A DNA stretch of 5,378 nt, taken from positions 1-5,378 of the forward strand of contig QNCA01000134.1 in NCBI GenBank assembly GCA_003644325.1. The letters are read 5' to 3'. The stretch comes from Planctomycetota bacterium (GTDB lineage: Bacteria; Planctomycetota; B129-G9). The notes beneath the pieces are model-generated. The model worked only from the letters and a program-made list of their open reading frames with translations. It searched no databases and was not told where the DNA came from. The position numbers and the translations under genes were made by a program. Positions 1-5,378 of the stretch are shown here, one piece after another (position 1 is the stretch's first letter; each line of letters opens with the position of its first letter).

Positions 1-1170
1 CGCAACGGGGATTTCCACCGGGCAGTGCTCCAGGCAGGCCAGGCAGCCGGTGCAGGCCCAGAGTGCCTCGTCCTCGATTACCCCGCCGACCAGCGGCGTC
101 CTGCCGTCGTCGAACTCTTCGACGTTTTCGCCCTCCTTTGGTTTGGGCAGAGACGGGATAGTCTCCATCCGGCCTTTCATGTCGCCGATTATCTTCTTCG
201 GGTTGAGCGGTTTTTCGGTCAGGTGCGCGGGACAGTTGGCCTCGCAGCGGCCGCAGCGCGTGCAGGCGTCGAGGTCGAGGAGTTGTTTCCAGGTGAAGTG
301 CTCGATTTTGCTGTTGCCCCAGCGTTCCTGCTCCTCAATGTCCTCGATGATCGGCACCTCGCCGCGCGGGCGGAGCGACTGGAGGAATATATTGGCGGCG
401 GAGGTGCACATGTGGCGCAGTTTCGACCATGCGATGTAGGCGACGAGGCCGAAGGAGAGGAGCATGTGAATCCACCACATGAGCATGTGCGAGCCGAACA
501 TCAGGTCTTTCGTTACGCCCATGCCGGAAAAAATATCGGCGGAAATCTTGCCGCCGATGCTCCATGCGGCCCACTGCGGCTCGTCCGCGCCGAGACGAAA
601 GCCCTCCACGGCGAAGCCGGTGAGGCAGACGAGGAAAAGCGCCAGCAGGATAATGCCCGCCTCGGCGGACTGTTCCAGGTGCGCCGGCCGCACGATGTAG
701 CGCCTGATTGCGGCCAGTATCACGCCGAAAAGCAGCATGAACCCGGCGATCTCGAGCATGAAGGACTGAATGAGGTAGGGAACGCCCTGTATGAGATGCG
801 TACCCAGGAGGTGCTCGCCGATGTGCAGGTTTATCGCGTCGAGGACCGCGCCGAAGAAGAATAATATGAAGAAGCCGAAGAAGATAAGACCGTGTATGAT
901 GCCCGCCCACATGTCATTGTACATGGTTTTTGAGGCGAAGACACCTTTGAGCGTAAGTTTGATGCGTTTTCCTATCTGGTCCAGGCGCTTCTCACGCTCG
1001 GGCTGGCCCATGCGCCACAATTGATACCGTCGCCAGAATCCGTAAAGGAAGACCGCAAGCAGGATAGGCACGAATACAAAGAACAAAACCGGCTCGACCC
1101 AGCCCGGCACGTTCCAGAAAATCTCACGCATCGGCACGGCTTTAGGCACGTTTTCCGCTAAAAAAATCAT
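1..1170 (-). CDS. NarI-like/HdrD-like membrane iron-sulfur oxidoreductase, N-terminal 390 residues (3' end off window)
   Basis: The frame is open from an ATG at 1170 to the left edge, giving 390 residues without a stop. The N-terminal half has about five hydrophobic segments (roughly residues 27-46, 91-112, 132-155, 170-190, 224-250), as expected for a nitrate-reductase-gamma-like cytochrome b domain. His93, His228, His235 and His253 lie in or beside these segments and could bind haem, which is inference. Two 4Fe-4S ferredoxin motifs follow: C303-x2-C306-x2-C309-x3-C313-P and C373-x2-C376-x2-C379-x3-C383-P. The context LLDLDACTRCGRC and LWACTGCLAC is typical of the heterodisulfide-reductase-D/GlpC-like Fe-S oxidoreductases fused to a NarI-type domain. 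Members usually continue with cysteine-rich CCG domains, so roughly the C-terminal 40% is missing here. The likely role is membrane electron transfer between a quinone pool and a cytoplasmic thiol/disulfide or redox partner; the actual substrate cannot be read. An RBS lies 5 nt upstream of the start. Confidence 0.9.
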   Translation of the reverse strand, partial: MIFLAENVPKAVPMREIFWNVPGWVEPVLFFVFVPILLAVFLYGFWRRYQLWRMGQPEREKRLDQIGKRIKLTLKGVFASKTMYNDMWAGIIHGLIFFGFFILFFFGAVLDAINLHIGEHLLGTHLIQGVPYLIQSFMLEIAGFMLLFGVILAAIRRYIVRPAHLEQSAEAGIILLALFLVCLTGFAVEGFRLGADEPQWAAWSIGGKISADIFSGMGVTKDLMFGSHMLMWWIHMLLSFGLVAYIAWSKLRHMCTSAANIFLQSLRPRGEVPIIEDIEEQERWGNSKIEHFTWKQLLDLDACTRCGRCEANCPAHLTEKPLNPKKIIGDMKGRMETIPSLPKPKEGENVEEFDDGRTPLVGGVIEDEALWACTGCLACLEHCPVEIPVA

Positions 1171-1175
1171 CCTGG

Positions 1176-1181
1176 CTCTCC
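1176..1181 (-). promoter_or_regulatory. Ribosome binding site of the Fe-S oxidoreductase
   Basis: On the minus strand GGAGAG lies 5 nt before the ATG at 1170. It supports that start; no other in-frame start with a comparable site is visible close by. Confidence 0.7.
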
Positions 1182-1189
1182 AGCAAGTC

Positions 1190-1225
1190 AAAAAAGCGCC
1201 GTGGGCCGCGCTGCGGCAGCCACGG
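1190..1225 (-). terminator. Terminator-like hairpin plus T6 in the leader of the Fe-S oxidoreductase (candidate attenuator)
   Basis: Read on the minus strand, CCGTGG (1225-1220) pairs with CCACGG (1204-1199). Inside it GCCGC (1217-1213) pairs with GCGGC (1209-1205) around a 3-nt AGC loop, with a 2-nt bulge between the stems. After a CGC spacer comes TTTTTT (1195-1190). This is the architecture of an intrinsic terminator. No minus-strand gene ends upstream of it, and the RBS begins only 8 nt after the T run, so it sits in the 5' leader of the gene starting at 1170. It could act as an attenuator, a stabilising 5' hairpin, or stop stray transcripts. The structure is seen; the function is inferred. 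The three-base spacer before the T run and the length of only six T make it a moderate terminator. Confidence 0.55.
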
Positions 1226-1239
1226 TTGCAAAAGCGCAC

Positions 1240-1267
1240 ATTTTACCGGCCTGCCCCTCAAAAGCAA
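1240..1267 (-). promoter_or_regulatory. Candidate sigma70-type promoter for the Fe-S oxidoreductase
   Basis: On the minus strand TTGCTT (1267-1262) is followed after 16 bp by TAAAAT (1245-1240), which matches five of six bases of the consensus -10 box. The -35 box keeps only the TTG. A start of transcription near 1233 would give a leader of about 63 nt, made almost entirely of the hairpin at 1225-1199, the T run and the RBS. This is a pattern match only. Confidence 0.4.
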
Positions 1268-1313
1268 GTCCAAACGACGCCGGGGTCCTTCCCGCTCAAG
1301 GTTGCAAAAACAC

Positions 1314-1342
1314 TTCACATTCCCGCGGCGGATTCGTATAAT
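1314..1342 (+). promoter_or_regulatory. Sigma70-type promoter for the toroid/transglutaminase genes
   Basis: TTCACA (1314-1319, five of six bases of TTGACA) and a perfect TATAAT (1337-1342) are separated by 17 bp, the ideal spacing. Transcription would start near 1349 and leave a leader of about 200 nt before the ATG at 1550. This is the best promoter match in the window. It may serve both plus-strand genes. Confidence 0.6.
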
Positions 1343-1375
1343 GTTGACGACGATATTGTAAATGGAACGCGAAAC

Positions 1376-1396
1376 AGGTTTCAGGTTTCAGGTTTC
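1376..1396 (+). repeat. Three perfect tandem heptamers AGGTTTC in the leader
   Basis: AGGTTTC occurs three times head to tail (1376-1382, 1383-1389, 1390-1396). Ten bases later GACCGAA occurs twice in tandem (1407-1413, 1414-1420), again with a 7-bp period. CCTGAAACC at 1448-1456 is the exact complement of GGTTTCAGG, which is present in two overlapping registers (1377-1385 and 1384-1392). The leader RNA could therefore form a 9-bp stem in either of two positions. Any regulatory role is inference; simple slippage-prone repeat DNA is the alternative. Confidence 0.75.
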
Positions 1397-1539
1397 AAGA
1401 AGAAGGGACCGAAGACCGAAGAAACTTAGACGTGAAGCGACGCCCCTCCTGAAACCGGAATCGCGATATGTCTCTTTGATTGTACCGGTGTCAATACTTC
1501 GCTTTTGCGGGATTCCCTTTGTTGTTTTCTCACTCTAAC

Positions 1540-1544
1540 GGAGG
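1540..1544 (+). promoter_or_regulatory. Ribosome binding site deciding the toroid protein start
   Basis: GGAGG lies 5 nt before the ATG at 1550. It selects this start over an upstream TTG at 1505 in the same frame, which would put 15 extra residues in front of an otherwise clean signal peptide. Confidence 0.85.
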
Positions 1545-1549
1545 CTGAA

Positions 1550-2701
1550 ATGCGTATCGGATTCAAGGTCGTGGGTCTTTGTGTCTTGATGTTCCTTTTG
1601 GTGTTTGCCGTCGGCGGACCGGGACTGAATGCCGCCGCGACGACGGGAGGTTTCGGCGGCGGCGTGGCGATTGAGAACGGAGATCCGGACGATGATCCCG
1701 ATCTCGTTCGAATCACGCCCGAGGTGCGCAACGCGGTAAAGAAATGCCTGACCTGGATGGCCAGGAACCAGGGCGAGCAGGGCATCTGGGACGAGGCGGG
1801 CAGTTATGCCCTGCCCATATCCTGCATGGCCGGTCTGTCGCTGGCGTCCTGGGCGGGTCCCGGGGCCGGTCCCAAGGAGTTCGTGAATGCCATGGACAGG
1901 CTGACGATGTTCATCGTCACGCACGCGGAGAAGAACGGCTACATATATTCCAGCAATGTCAAGTGGGGTGACAACAGGCCCGCGTACGGGCACGCCTATG
2001 CGCTGCTGTACCTCAGCCAGATATTCGGGATGGGGCTGGACGCGAAGGAGCAGACCAAGCTGCGCGGGATAATCCGCAACGCCGTCCGGTTCATGGAAGA
2101 AAGGCAGCACCCGAGCGGCTGCTGGTACCAGGACTACCGGGGCGGTCACAACATGATTGTGACGGTATCGCACCTGACGGCGTTGCGCAGCGCCAATCAC
2201 GCCGGCTTCTTCGTGAAAAAGAGCGTTGTAAACAAGGCGCTCAAGTTCAACGAGTCACACCTGCGCAGCAGGTCGTCGGACTCAAGGATGGCCTCCTATC
2301 TGGCCGTGCTTCTGGCCGCGGGCGATTATCGCAGCCGGCTGCTGCCGGCTGCAATCAAGAAGATCGCAGAGAAAACCAGTCAGGATGCCTATTACGACGT
2401 AAGCAATCAGAATTTCGCCAACTTCCTGCATATGAACTCCTCGCAGATATGCTATTACATCGGCGGAGAGGTCTGGAAAAACTACTACACCAAGTACACC
2501 GCGTGGTGCCTGGCGAACCTGCAGGACGGCGACCGCGCCGACGAGAAGTTCCTGCCGCCGCTCAGAAACGTCCACGCGGTGCAGCCCAGCAAGATTTATA
2601 CAACGGCCGTGGCCACGACCATCATGCAGATGCCCAACAAGTACCTGCCGATGTTCCAGGTGCTCGAACGAAACAGGAAAGAAGACATCCTGAACGATTG
2701 A
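1550..2701 (+). CDS. Secreted prenyltransferase/squalene-oxidase repeat (alpha/alpha-toroid) protein
   Basis: The protein has 383 residues from the ATG chosen by its RBS. Residues 1-30 form a signal peptide: basic start, hydrophobic core at about 5-22, and AAA at 28-30 as a likely signal peptidase I site. A short Gly/Asp-rich linker (about 31-52) precedes the toroid. Repeat-like segments are QGEQGIW at 74-80 (a Q-x3-G-x-W motif), FMEERQHPSGCW at 181-192, and a C-terminal GGEVWKNYYTKYTAW...LQDGD block (305-328) followed by YTTAVATTIMQMPNKYLPMFQ at 350-370. This C-terminal block resembles the secreted prenyltransferase-repeat proteins common in planctomycetes. The DxDD acid motif of squalene cyclases is not present in the toroid, so I infer a binding or scaffold role rather than terpene cyclisation. 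The last repeat has lost the usual tryptophan after QDG. The next gene follows 152 nt downstream on the same strand and is also exported. Confidence 0.85.
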   Translation: MRIGFKVVGLCVLMFLLVFAVGGPGLNAAATTGGFGGGVAIENGDPDDDPDLVRITPEVRNAVKKCLTWMARNQGEQGIWDEAGSYALPISCMAGLSLASWAGPGAGPKEFVNAMDRLTMFIVTHAEKNGYIYSSNVKWGDNRPAYGHAYALLYLSQIFGMGLDAKEQTKLRGIIRNAVRFMEERQHPSGCWYQDYRGGHNMIVTVSHLTALRSANHAGFFVKKSVVNKALKFNESHLRSRSSDSRMASYLAVLLAAGDYRSRLLPAAIKKIAEKTSQDAYYDVSNQNFANFLHMNSSQICYYIGGEVWKNYYTKYTAWCLANLQDGDRADEKFLPPLRNVHAVQPSKIYTTAVATTIMQMPNKYLPMFQVLERNRKEDILND

Positions 2702-2772
2702 GCCGCCGGCCTTGCAGGGATTAAGGGGCCTTTCGGGAGAGACGGGGATGTGCTTCAAAGATGTCGGCAGGC

Positions 2773-2801
2773 GAGCAATGGAGCAATGGCCCGTACGGGC
2801 C
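2773..2801 (+). repeat. 8-bp tandem repeat abutting a 14-bp perfect palindrome
   Basis: GAGCAATG occurs twice in tandem (2773-2780, 2781-2788) and runs directly into GGCCCGTACGGGCC (2788-2801), a perfect palindrome. The site lies between two plus-strand genes, 53 nt before the GTG start of the second. Its 10-bp core CCCGTACGGG recurs at 2968-2977 inside that gene. It could be a regulator binding site, an RNA hairpin, or a remnant of a repeat element; the sequence does not decide. Confidence 0.7.
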
Positions 2802-2841
2802 GCAAGGAAGCCGCTGGGTTAATCGTGTCGGTGTCACATCT

Positions 2842-2847
2842 GGGAGG
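2842..2847 (+). promoter_or_regulatory. Ribosome binding site deciding the GTG start
   Basis: GGGAGG lies 6 nt before the GTG at 2854. The in-frame ATG at 2761 has no comparable site and would bury the signal peptide behind 31 polar residues encoded by repeat DNA. The GTG is therefore preferred. Confidence 0.75.
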
Positions 2848-2853
2848 TGCGGA

Positions 2854-4710
2854 GTGAAGAACGCCGTGAAGAGTTTTGAAAAGGGCCTTTTAAAGATTCC
2901 GGCGATTGTCGGGGTCTGCCTTGTGGTCCTGTTTTCGCCGGGATATAAGAGCGCGCCCCGACCCATACCCGTACGGGGCCGTATGGGTACCGGGCAGGTC
3001 GGGGTTGCGCCCGATGCCGCGGCGCCGGACATCCCCGACGAAATAAGGAAGGACGTCGCGGAGAGGCTTTTCGGCGGCGACAGCGAATGCGAAGCGTTTC
3101 GCGCCGGTGTCAGGCGCGTTTCATTCGACAGGCGCGCTCTCAAGGACGCCACGCGCGACCCCGTTCAGGCGTCCCTGTACCGGCATCTCACCGAGAGTAT
3201 CTACATACTGGCCGTTGACCCCCGGCACAACCACCACGCGCTTGTTTATAAGAACGGCAAACTGCTCTTTGAGCGCGCCGTGCCCGCGGAACATTACGCC
3301 GTGCTCGAGAGGCTCTTCCGGCCCCTTGAAAGAGTATCCCCGCCCGAAGGCGCTGAAACGAATGAAATCACCGTCGAGGAATTTCTGGATGGGCTGACCG
3401 GTATCGTGTCGCCTGAGTGCAAGGAGGGAATAGAGCGGACTCTCCTGCGCGCGGGTCGGAACGCGCACGAATTGATTCGCGCCGTGCAAATGTTGCAGAC
3501 CGAAGAAGAAAAGCAGGGCGCGTACTGGCTGCTGGGCAGGATGGAGAAACACGCTTACGTGTGCATCCGCCGTGACGGTGACAAGAAGACTTATTACATG
3601 TACTACGACGCGCAGCAACTCCACGCGGAGGACCTCTACGAGATCGTTCATTACGCATACAAGGCCCGCCATACATTCCCGTGGTCACGAAACTTGCCCG
3701 AGGATAGGTTCCGCCGGTTCGTCCTGGAATACAGGCACACGGAGGCGCCGCTCGCCCCGGGACTGCGGGCGCACATGTTCAGGGCGCTCGAGCCTTACGT
3801 CAAGAACCTCGCCAACATCGAGGACGTCGTACACCAGGTCAATCTCATCTGTTCATGCCTGGTAATATATCGGAAAGACATGCGCTGGGAAGACCAGGAC
3901 CTGCGCATGATGTTCGCCACCAGCCAGGCCCGCTGCGAGGGAAAGTCCAATTTTGCCTCGGCGATGCTGCGCTCGGTGGGAGTGCCCAACGGCTATGTAT
4001 CTACGCCGGCCTGGCCGAAGATCGACGGCAACCACGCGTGGAACGTAGCCTTTGACGGGGAGAAAGTGCTGTCGTTCATGGGCTGCGAGTATCGGAAGGG
4101 GAAACCCGATTTCGACAGGTACCAGGACAGCGAAGTGGCAAAGGTGTACCTGCGCGAACCCAACGGCGCCATTCAGGATTTAACGGCTTCTTACACGCCG
4201 ACCACGGACTATTCACTCGAGGCAGGCGCGGAATTCGCCGGACAGGCGCTCTACCTCAACGTATGGAACTCAAACGAGTGGCGACCCGTCGCAAAAGCCG
4301 CGGCGGACGAGAAAGGAACCGCGACGTTCAAGGACGTCGGCTGCCGGAGCGATTTCCTTTTCTGTGTGACGGCGGGGATTCCGAAAGAGGGCACGAAGTC
4401 ACTGCGCACCGTGGTCATAACGAAGGAGGGAAAGGCCCTGGAAATGGTCACCGGCGAAGACGACCCCTCGCGGGCCGCGCTCACCTGCCGCATGGACGGT
4501 CTCGACGCCGACGCGCAATACCTGCTCAGGACGTGGACCGGCAAGGAATGGAGGAAGGTTGCAACCGTTGCCTCGGACGCCGGGGGCACGGCCGAGATAG
4601 AAGGACGCAAGGGGCGTCTCTACAGGCTGGACGGCGCGGACGGTAAGCCGGCGACCAGACCCTTTCAACTGAAGGCGGCCGGAGACGGAACGGAGTTGAC
4701 CAAATACTGA
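2854..4710 (+). CDS. Secreted transglutaminase-like protein with duplicated C-terminal module
   Basis: Started at GTG 2854 the protein has 618 residues. Residues 1-34 are a basic then hydrophobic export signal (core about 12-29), followed by a linker encoded by an inverted repeat. An N-terminal region of unclear fold (about 60-255) contains a segment like KQGAYWLLGRM (220-230). Next comes YAYKARHTFPWSRNLPEDRFRRF (around 268-289), a signature I associate with secreted transglutaminase-domain proteins of Bacteroidetes-type families. The transglutaminase core has a candidate catalytic Cys361 in ARCEGKSNF and His394 in GNHAWNV. FMGCE at 408-412 stands where the third catalytic acid is usually found; the FMG.E pattern seems characteristic of this subfamily (from memory). 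The C-terminus holds two related beta-rich modules (about 465-505 and 554-593), each with W-x4-EWR-x-VA...D..GTA. The protein may crosslink or cleave amide bonds in the envelope or host/polymer proteins; a cysteine-protease activity is equally possible. Substrate unknown. Confidence 0.85.
   Translation: MKNAVKSFEKGLLKIPAIVGVCLVVLFSPGYKSAPRPIPVRGRMGTGQVGVAPDAAAPDIPDEIRKDVAERLFGGDSECEAFRAGVRRVSFDRRALKDATRDPVQASLYRHLTESIYILAVDPRHNHHALVYKNGKLLFERAVPAEHYAVLERLFRPLERVSPPEGAETNEITVEEFLDGLTGIVSPECKEGIERTLLRAGRNAHELIRAVQMLQTEEEKQGAYWLLGRMEKHAYVCIRRDGDKKTYYMYYDAQQLHAEDLYEIVHYAYKARHTFPWSRNLPEDRFRRFVLEYRHTEAPLAPGLRAHMFRALEPYVKNLANIEDVVHQVNLICSCLVIYRKDMRWEDQDLRMMFATSQARCEGKSNFASAMLRSVGVPNGYVSTPAWPKIDGNHAWNVAFDGEKVLSFMGCEYRKGKPDFDRYQDSEVAKVYLREPNGAIQDLTASYTPTTDYSLEAGAEFAGQALYLNVWNSNEWRPVAKAAADEKGTATFKDVGCRSDFLFCVTAGIPKEGTKSLRTVVITKEGKALEMVTGEDDPSRAALTCRMDGLDADAQYLLRTWTGKEWRKVATVASDAGGTAEIEGRKGRLYRLDGADGKPATRPFQLKAAGDGTELTKY
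2956..3004 (+). repeat. Nested inverted repeats inside the coding sequence
   Basis: CCCCGACC (2956-2963) is the complement of GGTCGGGG (2997-3004). Inside, ACCCATAC (2961-2968) is the complement of GTATGGGT (2981-2988), and the centre holds the palindrome CCCGTACGGG (2968-2977). CCGTACGGG (2969-2977) and CCGTATGGG (2979-2987) are direct repeats with one mismatch. The two stems share three bases, so they are alternatives. The block encodes a Pro/Gly/Arg-rich linker just after the signal peptide and looks like a small palindromic element settled in a permissive position. Confidence 0.7.
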
Positions 4711-4755
4711 AACGGAAGCAGGGGCGGCCCGCCGGAGCACGTAAGAATTCTGGAA

Positions 4756-4840
4756 GGGCCGCGCCGGTGACTGTCACCATTACGGAGCCGTCCCCGATGT
4801 ATCGGGGGCGGATCGTAGATGGTGACTGTCACCGCGCCAG
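4756..4840. repeat. REP/MITE-like palindromic element in the convergent intergenic gap
   Basis: GGTGACTGTCACC, itself a near-palindrome around a central T, occurs at 4766-4778 and 4821-4833. With flanking AT bases, 4766-4780 and 4819-4833 form an inverted pair with only the central base unmatched, and GCGC at 4761-4764 and 4834-4837 extends the stem past a one-base bulge. Between them CCGTCCCCGAT (4788-4798) pairs with ATCGGGGGCGG (4801-4811) with one G-T pair. A further GCGGCCC (4724-4730) complements GGGCCGC (4756-4762). The unit could act as a bidirectional transcript end or 3'-stabilising structure between two convergent genes; no T run follows, so an ordinary intrinsic terminator is not supported. 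No transposase is present in the window. Confidence 0.75.
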
Positions 4841-4881
4841 GCAGTTACCCAAGATCCCCCGCTTTATCCGGCGTCCGGCGC

Positions 4882-5378
4882 CTATGCCGGGGCCTGCGCC
4901 GGGTCGGGCGCCTTCTTTTTTCTCCTCGCAGTGAAGAAATACTGCACAATCATGCCAATCACGCCCAGTGCGAGAAGCCATACCATGGCAATGCCGATGT
5001 GCGCGTTATTCTGGAAGATGGTCACGCCTTCGCGCAGAAGCGCATTGAAGGCAATGTGTCCGGCTTCGGTCAGCGGCAGTTTCGAGGGCACCGAGGCCTC
5101 GGCATGTGCGAGGCTCTCAAACTCCGCGGCGCCCCAGATGAAATAATACGCTCCGGCGGTTACGGCCGCGGCGCCGGTGAACGAGGTGGTCATGATAATC
5201 AGGAATTTCTGTATGATAAGCGCCAGCACTCCGCCGACCACGGCGGCCGGTATGAGCGCCTCGAGGTAGAGGTTTTCCGCGTTGGCCCCGCAAAGCAGCG
5301 CGGCGATAGTTCCGGCGAATGCCGCTCCGACCACGAACACCCCGATGTAGTAAGCGATAATCATGAGCACCGCGCCCG
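4882..5378 (-). CDS. Multi-pass membrane protein, C-terminal part (5' end off window); tentative DUF4203/TMEM198-like
   Basis: The frame ends at TAG (4884-4882) and stays open to the right edge. The first possible start inside the window (GTG at 5370) falls in a hydrophobic stretch with no visible RBS, so the true start is probably outside. Counting from that GTG, hydrophobic segments lie at about 1-27, 34-54, 57-80 and 122-146, with a polar, probably extracytoplasmic loop at 83-118 and a basic RRKKK (149-153) followed by a Pro/Ala-rich cytoplasmic tail. The segment GGVLALIIQKFLIIMTTSFTGA recalls the DUF4203/TMEM198-type membrane family, but this is recollection of pattern and weak. No catalytic residues are visible, and function is unknown. 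It converges on the transglutaminase-like gene across the palindromic element. Confidence 0.75.
   Translation of the reverse strand, partial: GAVLMIIAYYIGVFVVGAAFAGTIAALLCGANAENLYLEALIPAAVVGGVLALIIQKFLIIMTTSFTGAAAVTAGAYYFIWGAAEFESLAHAEASVPSKLPLTEAGHIAFNALLREGVTIFQNNAHIGIAMVWLLALGVIGMIVQYFFTARRKKKAPDPAQAPA

Larger units (their letters stand above)
1171..1549. other. Divergent intergenic region, 379 bp
   Basis: No convincing protein-coding frame is seen here. The region separates two divergent genes. Its left third carries the minus-strand promoter candidate and attenuator-like hairpin. The middle carries the plus-strand promoter candidate, and the right half is the long plus-strand leader with heptamer repeats. 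A short open frame near 1226-1429 has a repeat-derived C-terminus and no ribosome binding site, and was not accepted. Confidence 0.7.

Noticed and set aside
25..864. Long plus-strand open frame opposite the Fe-S oxidoreductase
   Set aside because: It is a GC-rich shadow frame; the minus strand carries clear cysteine motifs and membrane segments over the same bases.
1226..1429. Small open frame (67 residues) on the plus strand
   Set aside because: It has no ribosome binding site, overlaps the promoter boxes and heptamer repeats, and shows no recognisable protein features.
1682..1693. DPDD (residues 45-48) of the toroid protein as a squalene-cyclase-type DxDD catalytic motif
   Set aside because: It lies in the Asp-rich linker before the first repeat, outside the toroid cavity where the catalytic acid of cyclases sits.
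1769..1789. QGEQG in the toroid protein as a thioester GCGEQ motif of alpha-2-macroglobulin-type toroids
   Set aside because: The essential Cys is absent and the segment fits a Q-x3-G-x-W repeat motif much better.
2702..2853. Riboswitch or intrinsic terminator in the gap between the two plus-strand genes
   Set aside because: No known riboswitch consensus is recognisable, and the short CCTT/AAGG hairpin near 2710-2735 has no T run.
2902..2934. Lipobox around Cys22 in the transglutaminase-like protein
   Set aside because: The residue before the Cys is Val, not Gly/Ala/Ser, and the hydrophobic stretch continues beyond the Cys.
4711..4760. Intrinsic terminator directly after the transglutaminase-like gene
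   Set aside because: The GGCG/CGCC hairpin at 4723-4733 is tiny and no T run follows it.

Overview
This is a 5.4 kb piece of a fairly GC-rich bacterial chromosome. The organism is not identifiable with certainty. A secreted alpha/alpha-toroid (prenyltransferase/squalene-oxidase repeat) protein ending in a YTTA...MP.KYLP.FQ block, next to a secreted transglutaminase-like protein and an HdrD-type membrane iron-sulfur oxidoreductase, suggests a planctomycete or related PVC-group bacterium, probably anaerobic or facultative. That placement is inference from gene types.

Layout. Positions 1-1170 (minus) encode the N-terminal 390 residues of a NarI-like/HdrD-like iron-sulfur oxidoreductase whose C-terminus lies off the left edge. 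Positions 1171-1549 are a divergent intergenic region. It holds one candidate sigma70-type promoter for each direction, a terminator-like hairpin with a T6 run in the short minus-strand leader, and heptamer repeats in a roughly 200-nt plus-strand leader. Positions 1550-2701 (plus) encode a secreted alpha/alpha-toroid repeat protein. A 152-nt gap with an 8-bp tandem repeat and a 14-bp perfect palindrome follows. Positions 2854-4710 (plus) encode a secreted transglutaminase-like protein, best started at a GTG with a strong ribosome binding site. The convergent gap 4711-4881 is dominated by an imperfect palindromic element containing two copies of a 13-bp near-palindrome. From 4882 to the right edge (minus) is the C-terminal part of a multi-pass membrane protein.

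How the genes work together. The two plus-strand genes both encode exported proteins and may be co-transcribed from the promoter near 1314-1342, which would suggest a shared envelope or extracytoplasmic role. The flanking minus-strand genes (quinone/thiol-type electron transfer, and a small membrane protein of unknown function) show no clear functional link to them. I see no tRNA, rRNA, CRISPR array, transposase or recognisable defence system. The most unusual features are the DNA-level palindromes (in the intergenic regions and inside the transglutaminase signal-peptide/linker region), the attenuator-like minus leader, and a duplicated C-terminal module in the transglutaminase protein.
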